Source: CAIQPV01 sp964480365
GTDB lineage: Bacteria > Pseudomonadota > Gammaproteobacteria > Burkholderiales > Gallionellaceae
Direction of reading: 5' to 3'
Assembly (NCBI GenBank): GCA_964480365.1
Contig: CAYZPM010000012.1
Location: 17,898-81,897 of the forward strand
Length of the DNA: 64,000 nucleotides
This document shows positions 27,490-36,795 of this stretch, piece after piece (the first letter of the stretch is position 1; each line of letters starts with the position of its first letter). The notes below the pieces were generated by a model, which was not told the origin of the DNA, made no database searches, and saw only the letters and a program-made list of their open reading frames with translations. The translations under genes and the position numbers were made by a program.

Positions 27490-27990
27490 TTAGCGGCCAT
27501 TGCGACTATAAGTGACGAAGTGATATTCCAGCAATTGCGGCGTTTCCTGATGGCGCTTCTCATGTGATATTTCTTGCCAGTCCGCGCAATTAAATTCCGG
27601 GAAGTGCGCGTCGCCTTCCACATCTTGCTTGATTTCAGTGATATAGAGCTTATCCACTAACGGCAAGGCTTGCGCGTACAATTCCGCGCCGCCGACAATA
27701 AAAATTTCATCATCTCCTGTACAAGCGGCAATGGCTTCTTCCAGCGAGTGCGCGATGATGCAGCCGTCAATTTGCCATTCGCGATTGCGTGTCACCACTA
27801 CCGTCGTACGTCCCGGCAGGGGCTTGCCGATGGAATCGAAGGTCTTGCGTCCCATGATCATGTGATGCCCCATGGTGAGCGCCTTGAAGTGCTTGAGGTC
27901 TTCCGGACAGCGCCACGGCAAAGTGTTGTTTATGCCGATGGTGCGGTTGCTCGCCATCGCTACGATGATGGAAAGATGCGGCTGGTTCAT
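27490..27990 (-). CDS. folA: Dihydrofolate reductase
   Basis: This 166-residue enzyme reduces dihydrofolate with NADPH and regenerates the folate used by ThyA. Conserved motifs: IIVAMASNRTIGINNTLPW, the catalytic acidic residue in PEDLKHFK, the NADPH segment MGRKTFDSIG, and FIVGGAELYAQAL. Length is normal. Its ATG overlaps the thyA stop codon (ATGA), so the two form the classic thyA-folA pair. Confidence 0.96.
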   Translation of the reverse strand: MNQPHLSIIVAMASNRTIGINNTLPWRCPEDLKHFKALTMGHHMIMGRKTFDSIGKPLPGRTTVVVTRNREWQIDGCIIAHSLEEAIAACTGDDEIFIVGGAELYAQALPLVDKLYITEIKQDVEGDAHFPEFNCADWQEISHEKRHQETPQLLEYHFVTYSRNGR

Positions 27991-28781
27991 ATCGCCACCG
28001 GCGCTTTTATCGGAGGGTGCGGGTCGTAGCCTTCCAATATAAAATCCTCGAACTTGAAGCCGAATATATCTCTTACGTCTGGGTTGATACGCATGGTCGG
28101 CAGTGCGCGCGGCGCGCGCGACAGTTGCAACTCGGTCTGCTCCATGTGGTTAAGATATAGATGTGCATCGCCAAAGGTGTGCACAAAATCGCCCGGCTTG
28201 AGGTCGCACACTTGCGCCATCATCAACGTGAGCAAGGCGTAAGAGGCGATGTTGAACGGCACGCCGAGGAAAATGTCGGCGCTGCGCTGGTAGAGCTGGC
28301 AGGAAAGTTTGCCATCCGCCACATAAAATTGGAAAAAAGCGTGACAGGGCGCGAGCGCCATTTTGTCAAGTTCGCCCACGTTCCATGCCGAGACAATGAG
28401 ACGGCGCGAATCAGGATTCTTTTTGATCTGGGCAACCACTTCGGAAATCTGGTCAACCGCGCGTCCGTCAGTTGTGGCCCACGAGCGCCATTGCTTGCCA
28501 TATACCGGCCCCAGATTGCCCTGTTCGTCCGCCCATTCGTTCCAGATGCTAACACCGTTTTCCTTGAGGTACTTGATGTTGGTGTCGCCCTGCAAGAACC
28601 ACAATAGTTCGTGAACAATGGATTTCAAGTGGCATTTCTTGGTTGTGACCAGCGGGAAGCCTTCTTGCAGGTTGAAGCGCATCTGGTAGCCGAACACGCT
28701 GACGGTGCCGGTGCCGGTGCGGTCGGATTTTTTCGTGCCGTGGTTCAGCACATGTTGCATCAGGTCTAAGTATTGGCGCAT
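27987..28781 (-). CDS. thyA: Thymidylate synthase
   Basis: This is a 264-residue ThyA, which methylates dUMP using methylene-tetrahydrofolate. The catalytic cysteine is in LAPCHAFFQFYV, and the substrate motif RSADIFLGVPFNIASYALL is intact. The start at 28781 gives MRQYLDLMQHVL, exactly the E. coli-type N-terminus; the upstream extension of the frame runs antiparallel through the peptidase gene and is rejected. It is first in the thyA-folA operon, divergent from the M17 peptidase. Confidence 0.97.
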   Translation of the reverse strand: MRQYLDLMQHVLNHGTKKSDRTGTGTVSVFGYQMRFNLQEGFPLVTTKKCHLKSIVHELLWFLQGDTNIKYLKENGVSIWNEWADEQGNLGPVYGKQWRSWATTDGRAVDQISEVVAQIKKNPDSRRLIVSAWNVGELDKMALAPCHAFFQFYVADGKLSCQLYQRSADIFLGVPFNIASYALLTLMMAQVCDLKPGDFVHTFGDAHLYLNHMEQTELQLSRAPRALPTMRINPDVRDIFGFKFEDFILEGYDPHPPIKAPVAI

Positions 28782-28845
28782 AAAGATTCCATCAAGCTGC
28801 GGCGCAGTTTGTATAATGCGCCACACATCAAAATTCGAGGACGCA

Positions 28846-30285
28846 ATGCTAGCACAACTCACCCTATCCCAGACCCTGCCCGCCACCACCCATATGCTGG
28901 TGTTGTTACCTAAGGGGAAAACATTACCTAAAGGTTTACCGCATGGCGACTTGCTCGCTGCTGTACTCAAACGGCGTGACATGAAAGCCGACGAACTGGC
29001 AAAATCACCGATCGGCGCCAACGCCGGAAATGGTGCGCTGGTGGCCTGGGTGATGCTGGATTTTGAGAAAGACACTTTTGCTTTGCAGACCCAAGTACGC
29101 AAGGCATTGCAGTTGCTGTTGGAAGAAAACCCCAATGCGTTGAGCATCGTAGTGCTGGGCGATGAAGCGAAGCGCAAACGCGCCGCCGAACTGGCGGTGT
29201 ACGGCGCTTGGGTGAATGGTTCGCCGCTACCGGCGCACAAGAAAAAAGCCGAGCGCAAGCCGCTGCAAAAAATCGAACTCTACGGTTACGCCGACAAAAA
29301 AGTGTTTGATGGCATCAAAGCGATGGCCTCAGGCAACCTGCTGTGCCGCGAGTTGACCGTGCTTCCGCCGAACGAACTCACACCGGGGCAATACCGCACG
29401 CGCATAAAGAAGTTGGCGCAACAGCACAACTGGAAGCATGAAGAGTTCGACATGAAGGCGCTACGCAAAATGGGCGCGGGCGCATTCGTCGCTGTAGCGC
29501 AGGGCAGCGATCCGGAGGATGCCGCCATCGTGCACCTGAACTACAAGCATCCAAAGGCGAAACAGACCATCGCGCTGGTCGGCAAGGGCATCTGTTTCGA
29601 TACTGGCGGGCACAACCTCAAGCCTTCGCGTTACATGCACAATATGCACGAGGACATGAACGGCTCGGCTGTGGTGCTGGGCATTCTGCTCGCCGCGACG
29701 CAAAGCAAGTTACCGGTGAATCTGGACTGCTGGCTGGCGTTGGCGCAGAACCATATCAGCCCGAAAGCGTACAAGCAGAACGACATCGTGACTGCACTGA
29801 ACGGCACCACCATCGAAGTCATGCACACCGATGCTGAAGGGCGCATGGTGCTGGCAGACACGCTTACGCTAGCCTCACGCGAGAAACCCGATCTGATGCT
29901 TGATTTCGCCACGCTCACCGGCAGCATGGCGATGGCATTAGGTGCGCGCTATTCAGGAGTGTTGGGCAATCGCGATGAGCTGGTGCAACGCGCCGTCAGC
30001 GTCGGCAAGCAAAGCGGAGAACGCCTGTGCGCTTTCCCACTGGACGAAGATTACGAAGCCGCGCTGGATTCCAAAGTCGCCGACATCAAGCAATGCACGC
30101 TGGACGGCGAAGCCGACCACATCCTCGCCACCCGCTTTCTCAAGCGCTTCGTGGACGATACGCCATGGCTGCACGTGGACTTGTCAGCCAGCCGCTGCGA
30201 AGGCGGCCTGGGCATCGCGGCGACCGAAGTGACAGGATTTGGCGTCGCGTGGGGGTTGGGGATGTTGCAGAAACAACCGGGCTAG
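28846..30285 (+). CDS. M17-family aminopeptidase
   Basis: This 479-residue leucyl-aminopeptidase-family (M17) protein binds two metal ions at its C-terminal catalytic domain. Visible active-site elements: GKGICFDTGGHNLKP, the metal Asp/Lys region MHEDMNGSAVVLG, and MHTDAEGRMVLADT, the M17 signature (usually NTDAEGR; N is H here). The first about 170 residues form the variable N-terminal domain. The ATG at 28846 has GAGGA upstream. Whether it acts as a general leucyl aminopeptidase or on a specific dipeptide is not clear. It is divergent from thyA with 64 bp between. Confidence 0.88.
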   Translation: MLAQLTLSQTLPATTHMLVLLPKGKTLPKGLPHGDLLAAVLKRRDMKADELAKSPIGANAGNGALVAWVMLDFEKDTFALQTQVRKALQLLLEENPNALSIVVLGDEAKRKRAAELAVYGAWVNGSPLPAHKKKAERKPLQKIELYGYADKKVFDGIKAMASGNLLCRELTVLPPNELTPGQYRTRIKKLAQQHNWKHEEFDMKALRKMGAGAFVAVAQGSDPEDAAIVHLNYKHPKAKQTIALVGKGICFDTGGHNLKPSRYMHNMHEDMNGSAVVLGILLAATQSKLPVNLDCWLALAQNHISPKAYKQNDIVTALNGTTIEVMHTDAEGRMVLADTLTLASREKPDLMLDFATLTGSMAMALGARYSGVLGNRDELVQRAVSVGKQSGERLCAFPLDEDYEAALDSKVADIKQCTLDGEADHILATRFLKRFVDDTPWLHVDLSASRCEGGLGIAATEVTGFGVAWGLGMLQKQPG

Positions 30286-30360
30286 ATATGAAACAACTCT
30301 CCAAGCGTTTCGTTTATGAAGCTTCAGCCGAAACCTTTGGAGCACCACTACGCAAAAGAA

Positions 30361-31692
30361 TCAAGCTGCCAAGGAACTTGTGCGGCTTGGGCGCGCCAAC
30401 AGTGAAATGCGCGTATTCGCAACGTCAAGGCGCTTTACCAGCAAGCGCAGGAAAGCACCATCAACCTGGTAACGGCACCCCGTCGTAGCCATCTCCAGCA
30501 CATCCGGATTGATTCCGATCAGGGTGACCTCGGAATCCGCCACCACATCCGTGTTACGAACGAAATCGCGTTCGGAAAGGTGCGCCATTTCACCGAAACA
30601 GTCCCCTTTGTTCAAGACACTCAACAATAGCCCTCGCTTGATTACCTTTACCGTCCCGCTCCCCAGGATGAAAAACTCACGCCCCTGATCACCCTCGTGC
30701 AAAATGATTTCACCCTTGCGAACTTTGCGCCACTGGCTGATACGCAGCACTTCCCACAATTCGACATCGCTAAAGTTTTTGAAGAAATCAAGTGCACGCA
30801 AAATATCGAATTTTTCCGTATCAAAAATTTCCGTATGCGTCATCGCGTTGTTGCTGAAGAAGCTTACCAGATCGTGCGCAAACTCATCCCATGTCTGGTA
30901 GCGCAGCGACCGGTCTTTCTGCATGGCGCGGAGCACGATGGCTTCCAGTTCCGGCGGGACATCCGGACGCAACTTGCTGAGAGGTTGCGGTTCGATATTC
31001 ATAATCTGATAAATCAGGCTGTAGTTATTACCTGCATCAAAGGGCAGCTTGCCGGAGATTAATTGAAACAGAGTCACACCCAGTGAATAAATGTCGGTCT
31101 GGTGCGTCAGCAACTGCTCATCGATTTGCTCCGGCGACATATATGCGGGTGAGCCCACACCAACCACTTGGGTGGTGTGCTGGCTTATGAGCATCGCCGC
31201 ACCAAAATCGGAAATCTTAATATCGCTGTGTCCGCACATCAGAATATTGGCGGGCTTGATATCGCGGTGTATCACACCTTGCCGTTGTGCGTATTCCAAC
31301 GCCTTGCAGCATTTGTAAAGGATTTCCGCAATGGTGCTGAATGGCAACAAGCGTGATACGTCGGCATAGTGCGCCAGTGTCTCTCCTTCTACATACTCCA
31401 TCACCATATAATTCACTGTGCCTTCCAGCATGGCATCGAAAACTCTCACAATATGCGGATGGGATAGCTTGCCGACCAGAGACGCTTCCGTCAGTAACAT
31501 CTTGCGCTGAGCCTTGGCAAGGCTGGGATCGCGTAGCAAGTCCCGATTGAACAGCTTGATTGCGACCCGCTGGTTGTTGAACGGATCCAACGCAAGATAG
31601 ACAGTGCTAGTTCCACCGCTACCGAGTTCCTTGATAATTTGATACTTGCCGATGGAGTCCATTAGACTATGGGAATCGTTGACAGCAGCCAT
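30361..31692 (-). CDS. Ser/Thr protein kinase fused to a cyclic-nucleotide-binding domain
   Basis: This 443-residue protein has a Hanks-type kinase domain (about 15-275) with all main motifs: the glycine loop GSGGTSTVY, the VAIK lysine, HRDIKPANIL, DFG (ISDFGAA) and the SPAYMSPEQ activation end. It continues into a Crp-like cyclic-nucleotide-binding domain (about 300-420; RKGEIILHEGDQG, then GDCFGEMAHLS). There is no membrane helix, so it acts in the cytoplasm. The two-domain layout suggests a kinase gated by cAMP or cGMP. The start is uncertain (31692, 31662 or TTG 31731); none has a clear Shine-Dalgarno. It is divergent from the M48 protease. Confidence 0.88.
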   Translation of the reverse strand: MAAVNDSHSLMDSIGKYQIIKELGSGGTSTVYLALDPFNNQRVAIKLFNRDLLRDPSLAKAQRKMLLTEASLVGKLSHPHIVRVFDAMLEGTVNYMVMEYVEGETLAHYADVSRLLPFSTIAEILYKCCKALEYAQRQGVIHRDIKPANILMCGHSDIKISDFGAAMLISQHTTQVVGVGSPAYMSPEQIDEQLLTHQTDIYSLGVTLFQLISGKLPFDAGNNYSLIYQIMNIEPQPLSKLRPDVPPELEAIVLRAMQKDRSLRYQTWDEFAHDLVSFFSNNAMTHTEIFDTEKFDILRALDFFKNFSDVELWEVLRISQWRKVRKGEIILHEGDQGREFFILGSGTVKVIKRGLLLSVLNKGDCFGEMAHLSERDFVRNTDVVADSEVTLIGINPDVLEMATTGCRYQVDGAFLRLLVKRLDVANTRISLLARPSRTSSLAA

Positions 31693-31782
31693 TTTGCTGG
31701 TTTCACACGCTGCTGTCCAGACTATCGTCAAAGAACAAATGGCGCTTGGGAACCGCCAGACAAAACAGGTATCATATCGGTC

Positions 31783-33198
31783 ATGAAAAAATTAATACTC
31801 ATTCTTCTGGGTATGTCGTCGCTGCTGTGCCGCGCGGATGGGCTACCCGACCTAGGGGACGTTGCGCAGGCTGCCATCTCGCCACAGCAGGAACGCCAGC
31901 TCGGCGAGCAGAGCATGTTCGAAATCCGCGCCGACAAGACTTATCTGGATGACGCGGAAGTCAACGATTACCTTAACCAAATCGGTTACCGGCTGGCGGC
32001 CAACAGCAGCGAGCCGGGGCTGGGATTTGAATTTTTTGCCATCAACGACAACGCCATCAACGCCTTTTCGCTGCCCGGCGGATTCATCGGAGTAAATACC
32101 GGCCTGATCATCATCACACAAAGCGAGTCCGAACTCGCTTCGGTGATGGCCCATGAAATATCGCACGCCACCCAGCATCACGTAATTCGCATGATCGCGG
32201 GCCAAAAAATAGACTCGATAGCCTCCATGGTCGCCATTGCGGTCGCCATCTTGGCCGCGCGCAGCAATCCGGATGCATCACAAGCAGCCATCCTAGGTGC
32301 GACGGGTGGTTCCATCCAGCGCCAACTGAATTTCAGCCGCGCCAACGAACAGGAAGCGGATCGTATAGGCCTATCCCTTCTGGAAAAATCCGGCTTCGAC
32401 GTGCACGCCATGCCCGCCTTTCTGGAACGCCTGCAAAAGGCCACGCGCCTGCTGGAAGGCAATGCCCCGTCCTACTTCCGCACCCATCCGGTCACCAGCG
32501 AGCGTGTCGCCGACATAGCCAACCGCGTGCAGCTAATCCCCTATCGCCTGGTTCCCGACAGCCTCAGCTATAATCTTGTGCGCGCAAAACTGCTGGACAT
32601 GCAGAGAACGCCCAAAGAATCGATTGCCTATTTCACCGACGCGATGGGCGCACACAAACATGGCAATCAGACTGCACAACGTTATGGTCTGGTGCTGGCC
32701 CTGCTGCATAGCGGCCAAGCTGCACGCGCCAAACAGGAATTCGCCCCGCTGCATGAGGAGTCGTCACAAAACCCGATGATCGCGACACTGGATGGACAAA
32801 TCAGGCAGGCGAACAAGAGCAAGGACATCGTCGAGTTTTACCGCACCGCCACACTGAATTTTCCGCAGCACCGCGCGCTCACCTACGACTACGTCGAACT
32901 GCTGCTGCAGGGCAAACGCTATGATGATGCGCTCAAGCTGCTCAACGAACAGATCATCAGCCACCCCAGCGACGCGCGCCTGTACGAGCTACAGGCGCGC
33001 AGTTACGCCGCGCTCGACAAAAAGCAGGAAGAGCACCACGCACTCGCTTATACCTATGCCTCACGCGGCAACCTGCGCGGCGCGATTGAACAACTGGAAC
33101 TGGCAAAACAGTCTGGCACCGACTACTACGAACTTTCCACGATTGAAAGCGAACTCAAGGAATTCAGGGAGATTGCGGCGGCGCATGCGAAACACTAA
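31783..33198 (+). CDS. bepA: BepA-like M48 metalloprotease with TPR domain
   Basis: This 471-residue exported zinc protease resembles BepA (YfgC), which degrades misassembled beta-barrel proteins such as LptD. It has a signal peptide (MKKLILILLGMSSLLCRA), the HExxH zinc motif (AHEISHATQHH) and the third ligand region (ANEQEADRIG). C-terminal TPR-like helices start near residue 290. The ATG at 31783 begins the signal peptide; the frame is open upstream but has no better start. A periplasmic envelope-quality-control role fits a genome encoding two TpsB barrels. No partner genes are adjacent. Confidence 0.88.
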   Translation: MKKLILILLGMSSLLCRADGLPDLGDVAQAAISPQQERQLGEQSMFEIRADKTYLDDAEVNDYLNQIGYRLAANSSEPGLGFEFFAINDNAINAFSLPGGFIGVNTGLIIITQSESELASVMAHEISHATQHHVIRMIAGQKIDSIASMVAIAVAILAARSNPDASQAAILGATGGSIQRQLNFSRANEQEADRIGLSLLEKSGFDVHAMPAFLERLQKATRLLEGNAPSYFRTHPVTSERVADIANRVQLIPYRLVPDSLSYNLVRAKLLDMQRTPKESIAYFTDAMGAHKHGNQTAQRYGLVLALLHSGQAARAKQEFAPLHEESSQNPMIATLDGQIRQANKSKDIVEFYRTATLNFPQHRALTYDYVELLLQGKRYDDALKLLNEQIISHPSDARLYELQARSYAALDKKQEEHHALAYTYASRGNLRGAIEQLELAKQSGTDYYELSTIESELKEFREIAAAHAKH

Positions 33199-33221
33199 AG
33201 GATGTCTCTAATAATCCGTCA

Positions 33222-33336
33222 TTGATATAACTACTAGCCAATCGACTGATGAAACCACTAGCCATCCCACTAAGCAACCAAAAAACGGTTGCAAAGTGGT
33301 TGGTTATAAGCCCGCAAGCGGGCAAGTCGCTGGTTA
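33222..33336 (+). repeat. Dispersed palindromic element, nested double copy B
   Basis: One copy appears inserted in another. Outer copy: TAGCCA (33235), CGACT (33243), then after the insertion CCCGC/GCGGG (33311/33318), AGTCG (33325), TGGTTA (33331). Inner 60-bp copy 33248-33307: TAGCCA, CCACT, GCAACC / GGTTGC, AGTGG, TGGTTA. The frame remains open across both. Confidence 0.85.
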
Positions 33337-33397
33337 TCCTCCAGCGGATTTATTCAACATCACTTTTGGGTTTTCAACAAACCTGTTTCAGAGTAAA

Positions 33398-33952
33398 TCA
33401 TCTTTTATTTTTGGTACGCCGCCAGAGCCAAATAACGCTTCCGGTCAGCAGAATCCCGATCAGGATTGCTTCCTCAAAATGTTTGATGTCCTTGAGCAGA
33501 AGTTCGAGTAATGCGCCGAAATAATAACCGGCAAGCGCGATAATCACAGCCCAGACAAGCGCGCCGAGCATGTTGAGCAACGCAAATCTGGCGGAAGATA
33601 CGCCGCTAATGCCAATAATTATAGGGCCGGCAATACGCAACCCATATAGAAATCGCACTGCCGGAATAAGCGCTGTGTGGTACTTGTCCAGCATCTGCTG
33701 TACGGCAGGAACACGCGCGCGCAGTACCGGTAAACGATCAAGAATTGCCATGCCATAGAGTCGTCCCAGATGAAAAAATATCTGGTCTCCCAAAGTGCTT
33801 GCCACGAACGCAATGGCAATTACATAGTTCAGGTCGAGCATGCCGCGATGCGCGGCAAATCCGGCAAAAACCAAGATGGTCTCGCCCTCTAACAGAGCGC
33901 CGAAGAATACGGCGTAGTAGCCGTACGATGTGACTAATTCGGATACGGTCAT
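33398..33952 (-). CDS. DedA-family membrane protein
   Basis: This 184-residue inner-membrane protein is of the DedA/SNARE-associated family, members of which are implicated in lipid (undecaprenyl phosphate) transport and envelope homeostasis. Typical segments: FFGALLEGETILVFAGFAAHRG with the conserved acidic GALLEGE, and FLYGLRIAGPIIIGISG, equivalent to the F/YxRxxP-type re-entrant motif. About five hydrophobic segments are seen. It precedes the DUF1345 gene end by 28 bases with the same orientation, so the two may be cotranscribed. Confidence 0.9.
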   Translation of the reverse strand: MTVSELVTSYGYYAVFFGALLEGETILVFAGFAAHRGMLDLNYVIAIAFVASTLGDQIFFHLGRLYGMAILDRLPVLRARVPAVQQMLDKYHTALIPAVRFLYGLRIAGPIIIGISGVSSARFALLNMLGALVWAVIIALAGYYFGALLELLLKDIKHFEEAILIGILLTGSVIWLWRRTKNKR

Positions 33953-33980
33953 TCTAGAATTTTACACGTCATATGTGTAT

Positions 33981-34637
33981 TCACGACCCCACCAAACTGG
34001 CCGCTATATTGATCGACAGGCCAATGATGGCGACGTTGAACAAAAAACACAGAATAGATTGCGCAAGTACGGTCTTCCGCATCGAACGCGACATGACGGA
34101 GACATCTGACGTTTGGGCAGCAACCGCGATGGTAAACGAGAAGTAAAGAAAATCCCAATAGTCAGGATTCTGTTCGCTGTCCGGAAAACGGAGAGCTCGC
34201 TGCTCAATGGGCGATCTGTAATAAATACGTGCATAGTGAAATGTGAATAGTGTCGCGACGAAGCACCACGAACCGAATATGGTAGAACCGGTGAAAGCGT
34301 AGTGGGCCAGACGATGACTGAAAGACAAACTTTTGACGGTTGAAAGTTCCAGAATAATCGCAGCAAGGCTACCTATCGCGGCAATCGACATCGCCGCCAA
34401 AATAACAACCGCCCCTCTATCCTCTTGCACGGCAATTGCACGAACCCTGGCATGGCTTGCGCGCATCATCAGCCATCCCATCAAACACAGATAAAACCAA
34501 ACGATAACATTCCAGCCTATCAATGCCCGCGTGACTGGACGCCATTGCAACGGAAGAACAAGTCCAACAACGACACCTGCACCTATCGCGGTAGCCAAGC
34601 GAGGACGAGTGCGAAGAAATTGATAAATAGCTTGCAT
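33981..34637 (-). CDS. DUF1345 membrane protein
   Basis: This 218-residue multi-pass membrane protein is of the DUF1345 family, with unknown function. Diagnostic parts are the TIFGSWCFVATLFTFHYARIYY stretch and PDYWDFLYFSFTIAVAAQTSDV, strongly conserved in the family. About six hydrophobic segments are seen. It is upstream of DedA on the same strand, so the pair may form a small operon. No catalytic motif is visible. Confidence 0.88.
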   Translation of the reverse strand: MQAIYQFLRTRPRLATAIGAGVVVGLVLPLQWRPVTRALIGWNVIVWFYLCLMGWLMMRASHARVRAIAVQEDRGAVVILAAMSIAAIGSLAAIILELSTVKSLSFSHRLAHYAFTGSTIFGSWCFVATLFTFHYARIYYRSPIEQRALRFPDSEQNPDYWDFLYFSFTIAVAAQTSDVSVMSRSMRKTVLAQSILCFLFNVAIIGLSINIAASLVGS

Positions 34638-34800
34638 AGCCTCTGAAATTTATTGGACGGAGAATTTTATTCCTTTTCTAAAATAAACGAGCATTTTTGT
34701 GGGCGGGCTGTGTCAATCTCACGCGCGACTTGTCGCGTAGTGGGTTTCCTGCCTTTGGTGCTGCCCGCCAGATATAGCTATCGGGCAGTGCGTGTTGGCA

Positions 34801-36795
34801 CTAAAAGCCGAAATAGCCCGAGATATGTCCGCCAAGGTCACCGTTTTTCTTGATTCCGCCTCCGTCAATTACTCGCGCCAAGTCGATGCGCATGTTGAAA
34901 TTCCTCTGGATGTTCCAGCGCAAACCAGCGCCAATACTGGAGATCAGTGACTGTTGTTTGGTTTCTCCGTCCAATGGATTGTTGGCAGCGCTGGCAAAGT
35001 CATAGAACAGCAAGGCGCGCAGGTTACCTTCGCCGGAAACCAGTTCGCCAGTCAGGTTGGGAGTATAGAGTTCGAGGTTGGCGAAATAGCCGGTGTCGCG
35101 GGTAATTTCGCGCTCAAGGAAACCGCGTACGGCGGTCGCGCCGGTAATACCGAATTGCTCGCCGGATACAAGGGCATCCGGGGTGTACTGTGCGTTGAAA
35201 GCGGCGCGGACTTGCCAGTTGTTCTCAAAGGCATTCACTGTGCTGGCGCCAGCGCGAAAAATCGTGTAACGGGAAGGGGCCCCAATCCCACCATTCGGAC
35301 TCGGACGCGCCGCATTGAAATCACTCTCCTGACCATTGGCACCCCCAGGAATATTGTGCGCTAAGGCGACATAAAAATCGGAGATTCGCCCAGGCTTTGC
35401 CCAATTGCCGCTGTATGTCAGGCTGATGGGTCTAACGGTTACATTCGCTGCAGCCGGCCCGCAACCGGTTGCGCCGAAAACGCCGAGCACGCATTCGTTC
35501 TTGTAGGCACGATCATCGAGGCCGTAAACGATCCGCTGCGAATACTCGCCTCGCCTCTCCAACAACTGGTTATAGCGCAAACCGTAAACATCGCCCTTGC
35601 CGGAGAAGGTGAGCGGTCCTGCGACGGTTTGCGCTGTGCCGGCGCTGACATCCGAGTAGGCAATGATGAAATCCATGGAATCGCCCAACGAATACAGTGG
35701 TAGGCGATAGCTCCCACTGTAGAGGCTGACCTGATTTTCCTTTCCCGGCGAGGTGACGTAGTTGAACGTGCCAACGTCGTCGCGATTGAACAGGTTGGCA
35801 TGCTGCACGCCGACGCCGAGACGATAGTCGCCTGTCTGCGGGTTGCCAGTATTGTCCAAGGTCACGAAGGTCTTGAGCGGGCGTACGTCGATGACATCGA
35901 CGGTGGCATCCACCTCGCCCGATTCCTTGCCGGGGCGCAACACGACGTCCACCTGCTTGGCCGGATTTTCGTTGGCAAGCTGTGTGTTTGCTGAGATATC
36001 TCCTGCCTTGGGCGAAACTCCTTCCTTGAGCGCTGGAAGGCTGGCGCGGATGTTCGCATCATCAAAAAAACGATTGCCTTTGATAGTGACCTTGCCGATC
36101 CGCGCTTCGATGACCTGTAGCGTGACGACACCACGATCCAGATCCTGCTCCGGTGCGACCACCCATACCACGCTGAAACCTGCGCTTCGATAGCGCTGTT
36201 TGAGAGCTTCGATCGCGCGCTGCACATCGCCATACTCGCGCTGTTTGCCGGTGAAAGGCTTGAGCACTGCTTCGATCTCATCTGGCTTGAGAAGTGTATT
36301 GCCATCAATCTTGAAATGATCGATATCAAAACGCTCGGTCTGTGTCTTGTCAAGGATGGCAGGGGTTTCGTCGGCAAGCTGAATATTCACCGATATTTTT
36401 CCTGCTATGGGCGAAACTTCCACCTTGAGCGCAGGAACGCTGGGGCGGATACTTACACCGATCCGCTTTTCAATGATCTGCAACGTGACGACACCCCGAT
36501 CAAAATCTTGCTCGGAAGCGATTATCCCCGCTATTTTGAAACCTCCGGTGCTATAGCGCTGCCTAAGAACTTCAATTGCGCGTTGCACGTCGCCGTGCGC
36601 GCGGTGTTTTCCGGTGAAAGACTTGAGCACCGCTTCGATCTCATCTGGCTTGAGTAACGTATTGCCCTCGATCACGAAACGATTAATATCGATATATTCG
36701 GGCTGCGTCTGGGCCAAAGAATACGCCGAGGGCAGCAGTAATGCCGCCGCAAGCGCCATGCAGCGAATCATTGACGACATGCCGTCAATTCTCAT
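34801..36795 (-). CDS. TpsB-type outer-membrane transporter with duplicated POTRA
   Basis: This 664-residue ShlB/FhaC-family protein would export a TpsA partner through a 16-stranded barrel. After a signal peptide (CMALAAALLLPSAYSLA) there are two near-identical POTRA-1-like domains: GNTLLKPDEIEAVL recurs at about residues 44 and 165. A POTRA-2 (VTIKGNRFFDDANIRASLPAL) and the barrel follow, including TLDNTGNPQTGDYRLGVG and the VRGFxERE motif of the L6 loop (AVRGFLEREIT). Normal family members are about 550-580 residues with two POTRA; the extra about 120 residues match one duplicated unit. The start overlaps the flhB-like remnant stop (ATGA). The likely substrate is TpsA1, 3.4 kb upstream in transcription sense. 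Confidence 0.9.
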   Translation of the reverse strand: MRIDGMSSMIRCMALAAALLLPSAYSLAQTQPEYIDINRFVIEGNTLLKPDEIEAVLKSFTGKHRAHGDVQRAIEVLRQRYSTGGFKIAGIIASEQDFDRGVVTLQIIEKRIGVSIRPSVPALKVEVSPIAGKISVNIQLADETPAILDKTQTERFDIDHFKIDGNTLLKPDEIEAVLKPFTGKQREYGDVQRAIEALKQRYRSAGFSVVWVVAPEQDLDRGVVTLQVIEARIGKVTIKGNRFFDDANIRASLPALKEGVSPKAGDISANTQLANENPAKQVDVVLRPGKESGEVDATVDVIDVRPLKTFVTLDNTGNPQTGDYRLGVGVQHANLFNRDDVGTFNYVTSPGKENQVSLYSGSYRLPLYSLGDSMDFIIAYSDVSAGTAQTVAGPLTFSGKGDVYGLRYNQLLERRGEYSQRIVYGLDDRAYKNECVLGVFGATGCGPAAANVTVRPISLTYSGNWAKPGRISDFYVALAHNIPGGANGQESDFNAARPSPNGGIGAPSRYTIFRAGASTVNAFENNWQVRAAFNAQYTPDALVSGEQFGITGATAVRGFLEREITRDTGYFANLELYTPNLTGELVSGEGNLRALLFYDFASAANNPLDGETKQQSLISSIGAGLRWNIQRNFNMRIDLARVIDGGGIKKNGDLGGHISGYFGF

